Assembly: GCA_913057175.1 (NCBI GenBank)
Contig: CAJXNP010000028.1
Span: 1 to 49,012, forward strand
DNA from: an uncultured Cytophagales bacterium
GTDB taxonomy: Bacteria; Bacteroidota; Bacteroidia; Cytophagales; Cyclobacteriaceae
Reading direction: 5' to 3'
Length of the DNA: 49,012 nt
A program made the translations under genes and the position numbers. Shown piece by piece: positions 16,101-22,445 of the stretch (positions are counted from its first letter, which is position 1; every line of letters starts with the position of its first letter). Below the pieces are notes generated by a model. The model was not told the origin of the DNA and searched no databases. It worked only from the letters and a program-made list of their open reading frames with translations.

Positions 16101-18084
16101 CCTGACAACTGTTGGATTACCTTCTTCTCTTGAAAAAATTGATTATGGCGCTTTTTTAATCAATCAGTTGGAAAATGTTTCGTTACCCTCCTCACTGTGG
16201 TACCTGGGAAGCAATGCCTTTGGAAATAATCTATTGACGAGTATCATACTTCCCATCAAAGAGGAAACCGGGGAATGGGACAAGGGTACGGCCGGTGAAC
16301 CTACCACAGAACTGAACCAGGTGCATCAATATAATTTTACAGCTTACCAGGCGCAGGATGCCGATTTTCTTTTTGAAGACGGGGAGATCCTGGATTATTA
16401 TGGGCCCGGAGGAGGACTAGTCATTCCGGAGATGATCAATGGTGAGACGGTTACATCGATCGGGTCGAATGCTTTCCAAAATAATCTGCTCACCGGTGTT
16501 CAGTTTCCTGCTACCGTTACCCAAATTGGACGATATGCCTTCAGTAATAATCAATTAACGGAGGTTGCTCTTCCTAATTCCTTAATAAATATTGATGCTT
16601 ATGCTTTTCAGTATAATGAATTAACCAGTTTTGTTTTACCAACTCCCGAATTTCGGGAGTACGAACTTGAAGGCTGGAAAGCCAGTAGCAACGAAATGTA
16701 TGACATGGGAGCAGCGACAGAGGATTTGGCCAGCAGCTATCAAATCCGGATTGGTGAGGACAAGACGGCATTGATCGGTGTCCTGATAGATGGAGAGGAA
16801 GCTGACCTTTCTGTAACAGGCGATATTTCCCAAAGCTATACGAGCATTAAAAGTGCCAGTTTCCTGGCAGTAAAAGGTGATAATATCGTCATTACACCTG
16901 AAAATCTGAATTTTCCTGCAGGGTATGGGTTAAGTCCACAGGTTTACGAATTGGAAGATATCCAGGAGTCACAATCCCTGGTTTTTTCATATGGCTTGTT
17001 GTCTTATGATATCAATTATGTGGCTGAAGAGAGTAGTCATGGCAACCCATCCTCTTATACCATCGAAGATGAAATAGTGCTAAACGATGCGATCAAAGAG
17101 GGTTACTCTTTTGAAGGGTGGTACGAAGAAGAAAGCTTTGAAAATGAAGTAACAAACATTGTTGACCATACAGGGATGCTGGTACTGTATGCGAAATTTA
17201 CTCCTATAGAATATAACATCACGTATGAAACGGCAGGTGGCGATCACGGAAACCCAGCTACCTATACCATCGAAGATGAGGTTTTATTAAGTGCAGCCAG
17301 GAGGGACGGATATGCTTTTGAAGGATGGTACGCTGAAGATACCTATGAAAATAAGATCGAGAGTGTTATGGGTACCGGAGCAGCAACTCTTTATGCAAAG
17401 TTTTCTGCAGAATCGTATACCATCACTTATGAAACTGAAGGCGGTAGCCACGAAAATCCGGCCACCTATACCATTGAGAATGAGGTTATCCTAAATACAG
17501 CTAGCAAGGAAGGTTATACTTTCGATGGTTGGTACTCTGATAAAACCTTCACTCAACCCGTGGCTAATATTCCACCGGGTAGTACGGGTACGCAAATATT
17601 TTATGCAAAATTTACAGCCAATACTTATAGCATACGGTACGAAACAGATGGTGGTACACACCAAAATCCGACAAGCTATACCATAAAAGACGATGAAATC
17701 ATGCTGGTGGCAGCGACAAAAGAGGGGGTTGAATTTGATGGTTGGTATTATGAGCCGACATTTGAAAATGAGGTCACCAGCATAGCTCCCGGAAGTGTAG
17801 GTGACATTACTCTCTATGCCAGATGGTCGGTTGTTGCAGGACTTGAGGAAAAGTTGACATCTGTGGTAATGGTTTATCCAAATCCATCCAATGGAACCTT
17901 CAGGGTTCGTGGTGAGGATATTCCTTTTGTTACTGTTTTCAATAGTGCGGGACAGGCTGTTTATGAATACAATGGTTTAGGTATGAATGAAATCCAACTC
18001 AGGTTAAATGAACCACCAGGTGTGTATTACCTGAGCACAATGTCCAATGGGAATCCTCTTCGAATCAAGTTGGTCATTAGATAA
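13105..18084 (+). CDS. giant BspA-type LRR_5 protein with Listeria-Bacteroides repeats and T9SS sorting domain
   Basis: A 1659-residue secreted surface protein. The ATG at 13105 gives the signal peptide MSIRKLSVLGAIFILFSASA; the upstream frame start at 13048 was rejected. Residues about 30-1210 contain dozens of ~23-residue BspA/LRR_5 repeats of the type NxLTxVxIPxxVTxIGxxAF. They fall into five super-modules, each opened by a VEDGxIxxYxGPxGxxxIP header (first near residue 38, then about 173, 495, 671 and 1090) and closed by LPxPxxxGxWxxGxxG. Then come four Listeria-Bacteroides (InlB B-type) repeats with GYxFxGWY signatures (about 1310-1590) and a C-terminal type A T9SS sorting domain (VYPNPSNGTFRVRG, ending RIKLVIR). 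It likely acts in adhesion or ligand binding. It is flanked by the long direct repeats B and C and followed by a strong terminator. Confidence 0.92.
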   Translation: MSIRKLSVLGAIFILFSASATLAQIPHILTEEDVVFEDGVITDYLSEYTDIIIPPYLDGQIVKEIGGNAFYYSRLGRGRAPISSLKLPETIKKIGANAFIGNELTEVNIPNSVVIIGSRAFSNNNLSGFYLPSPEHAGQWNSGSSGEMVSNFIIEYLYVNETTYQAGDDDFIIEDGVITAYLGPHGKIQIPSVIQGQNITAIGERAFENRMLADVALPEGITHIGPYAFSRNYLTNIELPESVVEIGEYAFQQNQLEQVIIPSGVSDISDHSFYNNKLTAVSLPDGITRIGVSAFRVNQLDNLVLPETVTEIAESAFHGNQLAALTIPEGVTVLGRYAFAGNKLASIIIPEGLLQPGEYAFSSNELTNVSLPEGMEVIGDGLFRQNKLSSVDIPSTVTEIGGSAFEYNELTDVEIPPVVTKIGIYAFRYNQLEELHIPNKVVEILYSAFSNNSLTSFVLPTPAESGTWNTGISGEEVTALNQTYIYAYDNYTVSEEDFSVEDGVITGYTGPTGIDLVIPSTIGGEPVTAIGRFAFYNKALTAVTIPNSVTNLGQWAFSNNNLTSVTIPGSVTVMESRAFSDNNLTSVTIQNGLEKLDFWVFSDNQLTTVNLPNSVTYISVRAFYDNPNLTNFKLPSPAVPGEWNEGTAGQTVTYQDMTYAYLYDDYQAEDSDFLVEDGEIKAYYGPGGNVTIPDVIDGQTITAIGEEAFYDKMLTGVAIPATVTNIGVRAFNYNQLTQVDLPDELTTIGDGAFQSNSLSEISLPEGVTEIGNNAFYDNALTSLTLPSGVIEIGSGSFSFNQINSLSLPATLVKIGTSAFRYNKLTEVTIPDGLLRIENYAFDYNELTSINWGSAVAELGNHAFANNKLENLALPSTIEKIGDYTFYRNELSDLELPESLTTIGNGAFRENQLSEVMIPESVQAIGEYAFNKNQLEQLVLSDAVISVGNYAFADNALESITLPSSLTSIPTGAFRTNNLVEVTIPEGVRIIEPNAFSQNSLTTVGLPSSLEKIDYGAFLINQLENVSLPSSLWYLGSNAFGNNLLTSIILPIKEETGEWDKGTAGEPTTELNQVHQYNFTAYQAQDADFLFEDGEILDYYGPGGGLVIPEMINGETVTSIGSNAFQNNLLTGVQFPATVTQIGRYAFSNNQLTEVALPNSLINIDAYAFQYNELTSFVLPTPEFREYELEGWKASSNEMYDMGAATEDLASSYQIRIGEDKTALIGVLIDGEEADLSVTGDISQSYTSIKSASFLAVKGDNIVITPENLNFPAGYGLSPQVYELEDIQESQSLVFSYGLLSYDINYVAEESSHGNPSSYTIEDEIVLNDAIKEGYSFEGWYEEESFENEVTNIVDHTGMLVLYAKFTPIEYNITYETAGGDHGNPATYTIEDEVLLSAARRDGYAFEGWYAEDTYENKIESVMGTGAATLYAKFSAESYTITYETEGGSHENPATYTIENEVILNTASKEGYTFDGWYSDKTFTQPVANIPPGSTGTQIFYAKFTANTYSIRYETDGGTHQNPTSYTIKDDEIMLVAATKEGVEFDGWYYEPTFENEVTSIAPGSVGDITLYARWSVVAGLEEKLTSVVMVYPNPSNGTFRVRGEDIPFVTVFNSAGQAVYEYNGLGMNEIQLRLNEPPGVYYLSTMSNGNPLRIKLVIR

Positions 18085-18089
18085 TAGCA

Positions 18090-18126
18090 AACTCTTCTGG
18101 CAGATAGCAAGCCAGAAGAGTTTTTA
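18090..18126 (+). terminator. intrinsic terminator of the LRR gene
   Basis: A perfect 12-bp stem AACTCTTCTGGC / GCCAGAAGAGTT with a 9-nt loop, followed by TTTTATTAT. It starts 6 bp after the LRR stop codon. Confidence 0.9.
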
Positions 18127-18251
18127 TTATGCATTAAAATTCAACATTTAAGTCCAGCTTTGAATATCAACAGATTTCTCACTTCATAACTCCCAACTTC
18201 TTGCCAGTTGTTGGGATAAGCTTCATTCGAAATGACAAAAGTTTCTTATAC

Positions 18252-18420
18252 TGTCATCCCGACTGCAGGGAGGGATCTGCTGTAGCTGAATGTTAAATGG
18301 AATTTGAATCGTGAAACGAAATTAGAAACTGGAAAACAAGCCCCTCTCCTTTTGCTGTCGCCCATAGATTTCTCCACTACGCAATTCGCGAAAAGCGAAA
18401 AGCTCTATGTCGAAATGACA
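18252..18420 (+). repeat. GTCATyCCGA...TCGAAATGAC intergenic repeat, copy 1
   Basis: About 165 bp closely matching 21212-21369, including the 20-mer GACTGCAGGGAGGGATCTGC and the segment TTTCTCCACTACGCAATTCG. The ends GTCATCCCGA and TCGAAATGAC are near inverted repeats. This copy carries a small duplication (GCGAAAAGCGAAAAGC) near its right end. It lies between the LRR terminator and the convergent lipoprotein gene. Confidence 0.8.
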
Positions 18421-18468
18421 ATGAAGGTGCCGGTGGCTGGCACTTTAATTATACGAAATATTAATCGT

Positions 18469-19035
18469 TCAATAATCAATTCGATTTACCTGGTACATCA
18501 AATCTTCAAATTCACCATTGATGGTAACTACGGAATCAGAATCTAAAGTAAATATGGAATGTAGGAGAGCCTGACCACTTATCGATCCACTAATGGTTTT
18601 ATTTGTGCGATCTACTTTTGTAATGATGACATTTCCTTTGTACTTACCAGATTCGTCCTCGCCAATAGTAATACCTTCATAAATGGATAATCCTTCGGAT
18701 ATATTGATAAAGAATTCCGAAAAACCTAAAAGGTCAGGATTGAATTCGTCCCAATTATAGAAGGAGTAAGATTTTGGAAATATGGTCGTATCCAAAATAT
18801 TAAGTGAGAAATCATTAACTGGATTTCCTGATAAATAATCCGAATTGATGGATAAATTTTCATATTCTCCGTAAAAGTCATGGAGTTCTACCCTCACATC
18901 CCGAAAAGTATAGTTGGCTCCATTAATGGAAATCTCCAATGTGTAAGAAGGTGATCTATTTTGCTGTTCATTTTCACAACAAAAAAGCACAATTGAAATC
19001 ACAAGCAATGAAAAAAGTCGAATATTGGTTTTCAT
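18469..19035 (-). CDS. predicted lipoprotein, 188 aa
   Basis: Begins MKTNIRLFSLLVISIVLFCC, a signal peptide ending in a plausible lipobox with the acylated Cys at about residue 19 or 20, followed by the polar ENEQQNRSPS linker. The mature part is beta-rich (YTLEISINGANYTFRDVRVEL, partly shown; GNVIITKVDRTNKTISGSIS; VTINGEFEDLMYQV) and ends in an edge strand. The phrase VDRTNKTISGSISGQAL recalls DUF6252-like Bacteroidota lipoproteins, which have a similar small beta-sandwich, but the assignment is tentative. It lies 63 bp downstream of another lipoprotein gene in the same direction, so the two may be co-transcribed. Location: cell envelope, probably periplasmic leaflet or surface. Confidence 0.65.
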   Translation of the reverse strand: MKTNIRLFSLLVISIVLFCCENEQQNRSPSYTLEISINGANYTFRDVRVELHDFYGEYENLSINSDYLSGNPVNDFSLNILDTTIFPKSYSFYNWDEFNPDLLGFSEFFINISEGLSIYEGITIGEDESGKYKGNVIITKVDRTNKTISGSISGQALLHSIFTLDSDSVVTINGEFEDLMYQVNRIDY

Positions 19036-19098
19036 TGGAAGCTTTTTATACTATGTTTTGATTTCATGTTACACGTGTTTATCATCAGATTAAAATTA

Positions 19099-19686
19099 TC
19101 AATAGATTTTTTGATAATCTACACAGTACTCACCTGATCCATATCCACCAAAACAGAAACTAACCACATTGTTGCTATTGGAAAATATTGCATAGCTGGA
19201 ATATATATAGGTTAAATCTGGGGGAGCCATGGTTGTTTCGTAAATTTTCGTGATCAAGTTGTTGGTCATTTCATAGTCTTCGATCTTGACCCATGAACCT
19301 TCATAAGTTTTGATCCAAAGAATATCGTTTTCAGGGATGTTTTTAAACCAATAAGGAATTTCCCACTCAAAAGGATCGTACCTTTGCACACCGTCATTGA
19401 AAGCATATAAAACAGGGCAATTTCCTGTAGTTGCTTTTATTTCCCATTTTTCTTCAGCATGATTATAATTTCCAAAACTGTCTAGGTAATGCATCGTTTC
19501 CTCCTGAAAGCGAACAATGGTATAGTAGAAAAAGTCCGTCTCTTCTTCCAAATGAAACCATTTGCCCTGTAGTTTGTTTTTTAGGTCTGTATTTTCAACA
19601 AACTCTACTTCCTGGGCTTCTTTACATCCAATAACGAGGATGAAATTCAATAGCGTAATGCAAATATAGTGAGGAAAGGATTTCAC
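19099..19686 (-). CDS. predicted lipoprotein, 195 aa
   Basis: Begins MKSFPHYICITLLNFILVIG followed by C21, a clear lipobox (LVIGC), so the protein is an envelope lipoprotein. The mature part opens with an acidic helix and LKNKLQGKWFHLEE, the pattern of a lipocalin-like domain of the kind often found in Bacteroidota lipoproteins (a first strand around GKW, then F(Y)YTIVRFQEETMHYL and WEIKA strands). A pair of Cys residues near the C-terminus (CFGGYGSGEYC) could form a disulfide. No specific ligand can be named. It is the first gene of a probable two-lipoprotein unit with 18469-19035 and sits within the interval bounded by the direct repeats B and C. Confidence 0.65.
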   Translation of the reverse strand: MKSFPHYICITLLNFILVIGCKEAQEVEFVENTDLKNKLQGKWFHLEEETDFFYYTIVRFQEETMHYLDSFGNYNHAEEKWEIKATTGNCPVLYAFNDGVQRYDPFEWEIPYWFKNIPENDILWIKTYEGSWVKIEDYEMTNNLITKIYETTMAPPDLTYIYSSYAIFSNSNNVVSFCFGGYGSGEYCVDYQKIY

Positions 19687-19956
19687 TTTCGGTGGTATTG
19701 GTTGGTTTCATAATTTATTTAAAATATTGATAGTCAGCAAATTGATTTTTGCAAACAACCTCAAAAAACAATAGCATATTTTGCAATTCAATTATGTTTT
19801 TCTTGCCTGGTCAGCTGCCGTTCACCTTTGACGGATCTTCCTTCCATTTGATAAAATGAGTTTGCTAACGGTGATGCGTGAAATACCTGTGTTTATCGAA
19901 TTTACTTTGGCTGGGAACGCAAAATCCGACAGACCTGACGGGCAGGGAAAAGGGCG

Positions 19957-20508
19957 CCACAAAAAGCCCTTTTTCCGTGCTGAAAGGCTTCTTTCCATCG
20001 CACGAGCCTCAAAAATGTCACGCTTTTGTGGACCCGTCGCGCAAACTTATTATTCAAAAAATTTCAAAGTGTCTGAGTAGGTTAGAAGGTAATTTTATCG
20101 ACTATGGAACAGAAGGTCTAAATTTTCAGCATCGTTAAGAGGACATTGGATTTATCTTTGGTGGTGCGGATGAGATGCGCGGATCAATCCTCAGTCCGGT
20201 TTAGCGATGCGGGGCCCAGCGGCCCGGGAGCGATTCAGAAGATTCAGAAAAATTGATAATCTCTGAATATTGGAATAATCTGATAAGTTCAGTTATCATA
20301 ATACATTTTGATTTCACTCTTACTGAGGAAAAACTGCCCAAGGAAATATCATTGGTTTTTTGCGGCATACCTGATGTTCATTTTCTTTTGATCGCCCAAA
20401 AGAAAACGAACCAAAAGAAAAGGGCGCCACAAAAAGCCCTTTTTCCGCGCGGAAAGGCTTCTATCCATCCCACAGGCCTCAAAAGGGCCACGCTTTTGTG
20501 GACCCTTC
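19957..20508 (+). repeat. composite repeat H-Y-X-H, copy C
   Basis: The partner of 12363-12936. Hairpin copies lie at 19957-20031 and 20427-20501, with Y at 20125-20197. It lacks the 22-bp ATGCCAAAGGCAT-containing segment found in B. The preceding gap 19687-19956 has no gene. The direct orientation relative to B brackets the LRR gene and both lipoprotein genes. Confidence 0.85.
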
Positions 20509-20635
20509 GCTCGGACTGTGGTAGATGGTTCATATATCATCAAAGTTATCCACCGACTGGTGGAAACAGTGTTGTCAAATATTTCGCACCGGTTTCCGCC
20601 AGTTTCCAATCTGAAAGAATTAAATATTGCTTCCT

Positions 20636-20653
20636 AATATTGATTATCTTGAC
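20636..20653 (+). promoter_or_regulatory. putative promoter shared with 10242-10259
   Basis: AATATTGATTATCTTGAC, 18 bp before the ATG at 20672, differs by one base from the element before the gene at 10282. TAtCTTGA could be the -7 box, with a TTG at 20627 as a weak upstream element. Confidence 0.4.
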
Positions 20654-20671
20654 TTGAAAACCGAACCTACG

Positions 20672-21109
20672 ATGAAAAACATGATGCTATTATCGATGTT
20701 TTATTTTATAATCGTACTTCCTGTCCATGCCCAGGATGCAGCGACCAATCAACAGATCCAGGCATTAATTGATCAATACACCCAGGCCAGGGAAACGAAA
20801 GATACCGCTTTGCTCGATCGAATATTGACGCCAGATGTCGATCAGCTGGTTTCTTCAGGAACCTGGAGGAATAATAAAGAGGAGTCCATATCAGGCATGT
20901 TACGAAGTTCACAGAACAACCCTGGCACCCGTCTGATCACGATTGAAAAAATACGGATGCTCAATGATGCTGCTGCCATCGTAGACACAAAATATGAAAT
21001 CGAAAATGCTGATGGTTCCGTCAGGAGGATGTGGAGTACATTTATTGTTGTTTACCACGAAGAGCGATGGAAAATTTCAGCTATCCGGAATATGCTGCCG
21101 GCTGGTTAG
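20672..21109 (+). CDS. secreted NTF2-like (DUF4440/SnoaL-like) protein
   Basis: A 145-residue protein with signal peptide MKNMMLLSMFYFIIVLPVHA; the ATG at 20672 was chosen over 20627 for that reason. The mature domain follows the NTF2-like cone fold order: helix QQIQALIDQYTQARETKDTA, then LDRILTPDVDQLVSSGTWRN, then strands ITIEKIRMLNDAAAIVDTKY, RMWSTFIVVYHEERWKISAI and RNMLP. This matches DUF4440/SgcJ-type proteins, which are often small-molecule binding or of unknown enzymatic role. It is exported, which is less usual for the family. It stands alone between repeat C and a GTCAT repeat, and shares a leader sequence with the gene at 10282. Confidence 0.78.
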   Translation: MKNMMLLSMFYFIIVLPVHAQDAATNQQIQALIDQYTQARETKDTALLDRILTPDVDQLVSSGTWRNNKEESISGMLRSSQNNPGTRLITIEKIRMLNDAAAIVDTKYEIENADGSVRRMWSTFIVVYHEERWKISAIRNMLPAG

Positions 21110-21211
21110 GGGGGGTGGATTGGTGCATTAACAGCTTTCTCACTCACTGAAATTAAAAAATCTCCTTTAATACTCTCTATTATTAATATAGGATGACAAA
21201 GCCTCTTAGAA

Positions 21212-21369
21212 TGTCATTCCGACTGCAGGGAGGGATCTGCTGCAGCTGAATGGTAAATGGAATTTGAATTGTGAAACGATACCTGAAACTGGAAAACAAG
21301 CCCCTCTCCTTTTGCTGTCGCCCATAGATTTCTCCACTACGCAATTCGCGAAAAGCTCCATGTCGAAAT
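21212..21369 (+). repeat. GTCATyCCGA...TCGAAAT intergenic repeat, copy 2
   Basis: The partner of 18252-18420, with over 130 bp in near-perfect register (GACTGCAGGGAGGGATCTGC, AACTGGAAAACAAGCCCCTC, TTTCTCCACTACGCAATTCG). It ends about ten bases before the stop of the Fur-family gene, so it occupies that gene's 3' flank. Confidence 0.8.
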
Positions 21370-21379
21370 CACTAAAAAG

Positions 21380-21811
21380 CTACCTGCACTTCCCGCAAAT
21401 CCCGCTAACCAGAACATTTACCTCATCAACCAGAAAATTCTTTGGTATTTTTACATCCGGAATCGTGGATTTTTCCAGACAAACGGTCTGACCGCAAACT
21501 TCACATTTAAAGTGAACATGGCTATGGTGGTGATCTCCTCCGGAGCAATCATCGCTGCAAAGGGCGTACTTTATACCCCCTTCATTATCCAGGATTTTGT
21601 GGATCAAGCCATTTTCAAGAAAGGATTTCAACGTACGATAAATAGTGACCCTATCGAAGCTATGCTTTAATTCTTCCTCCAAAAAGCCCTGAGAAAGGGC
21701 AAAATCAAATTGCTGAAAACTCTCAAGAATTTTGACCCGGCAGTCCGTATTTCTCAGGTGATATTTTTTCAACAATTCTTCCGGCCCCTTCTCTTTTAGA
21801 ATGGATGGCAT
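21380..21811 (-). CDS. Fur-family transcriptional regulator, probably Zur
   Basis: A 143-residue Fur-superfamily repressor. The winged-helix N-terminal domain includes LRNTDCRVKILESF and FDRVTIYRTLKSFLENGLIH (residues 52-71, the family recognition helix region). The metal-binding domain has HHHSHVHF (94-101), the structural zinc pair CEVC (103-106) and the second pair CGKC (139-142). Gene context argues for zinc, not iron: it is the third gene of a run with a TonB receptor and a lipoprotein of the type found next to zinc receptors, and a long palindrome lies before the first gene. It starts 7 bp after the lipoprotein stop, so autoregulation through the operon promoter is likely. The metal assignment is inference. 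Confidence 0.85.
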   Translation of the reverse strand: MPSILKEKGPEELLKKYHLRNTDCRVKILESFQQFDFALSQGFLEEELKHSFDRVTIYRTLKSFLENGLIHKILDNEGGIKYALCSDDCSGGDHHHSHVHFKCEVCGQTVCLEKSTIPDVKIPKNFLVDEVNVLVSGICGKCR

Positions 21812-21818
21812 AATATGT

Positions 21819-22445
21819 CTATTTAGCTACAACAATATTAAAACTGACATCAACATCAGTCGCTCCTGTTGATACACCTGAGGTCGCGGTTTTTAAATCC
21901 GGTTGATGTTTTAAAACAATTCTGAACGAACCTTCAGACTCTTCCATGTTCGTTGTCCATAAGGTTTCTAATCCAATTGGAAAACCATTATCATCCGAAT
22001 CTTCATACCTGATATCTTCCCGGTTTGAACTGATATCACCATTGTCCGGATCGAAGAAGACATCTCCTGTCCATCCAAAAAAGATCATGTGCTCATCACC
22101 TTCTTCCAAAATTTCTAAAGTGATATCCTCCGGGGGGCTTTCCAGGGCGTTTTCAAACTCCAATTCCAGGGAGTATTCTAAATTGTACTCCAGGTTGACG
22201 TCTCCTTCAGGCTCCATGTCTTGTGGTCCATCACCATCCGGATCAATGGCACTGACTGAGATGGTATTACCTCCGCCGGTTGGTATAAAATTGACCGTAA
22301 CTTTAGTAATCATTTCTTCTACATTTTCTTCCTCTGGCTCCTCCGTTTCACAACTGCTCATGAACAGAATGAAACAACAAAAAATTACCAGGTTAAAAAT
22401 GGTAGATAGCGCCGATCTTGAAATTTTGTCCTTTGTCATTTGCAT
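21819..22445 (-). CDS. lipoprotein of the 'type 1 periplasmic binding fold superfamily' annotation group
   Basis: A 208-residue lipoprotein with a hydrophobic signal and lipobox LFMSSC (Cys at about residue 32). The mature part shows the pattern EEMITKVTVNFIPTGGGNTI, then DPDGDGP, then PPEDITLEILEEGDEHMIFF. This is characteristic of a Bacteroidota family commonly annotated as type 1 periplasmic binding fold superfamily protein and often located next to TonB receptors. It probably helps capture metal at the outer membrane; no experimental role is known to me. Its first ~50 bases overlap the end of the TonB receptor gene in another frame (a start at 22439 is also possible), indicating translational coupling. 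The next gene, the Fur-family regulator, follows after 7 bp. Confidence 0.8.
   Translation of the reverse strand: MQMTKDKISRSALSTIFNLVIFCCFILFMSSCETEEPEEENVEEMITKVTVNFIPTGGGNTISVSAIDPDGDGPQDMEPEGDVNLEYNLEYSLELEFENALESPPEDITLEILEEGDEHMIFFGWTGDVFFDPDNGDISSNREDIRYEDSDDNGFPIGLETLWTTNMEESEGSFRIVLKHQPDLKTATSGVSTGATDVDVSFNIVVAK

Noticed and set aside
13105-18084. possible CRISPR or tandem-repeat array
   Set aside because: The periodicity is protein-level LRR repetition of about 69 bp with diverged codons, not identical repeats with unique spacers.
19856-20657. ORFs of 74-134 residues
   Set aside because: These read repeat copy C; the only supported gene nearby begins at 20672.
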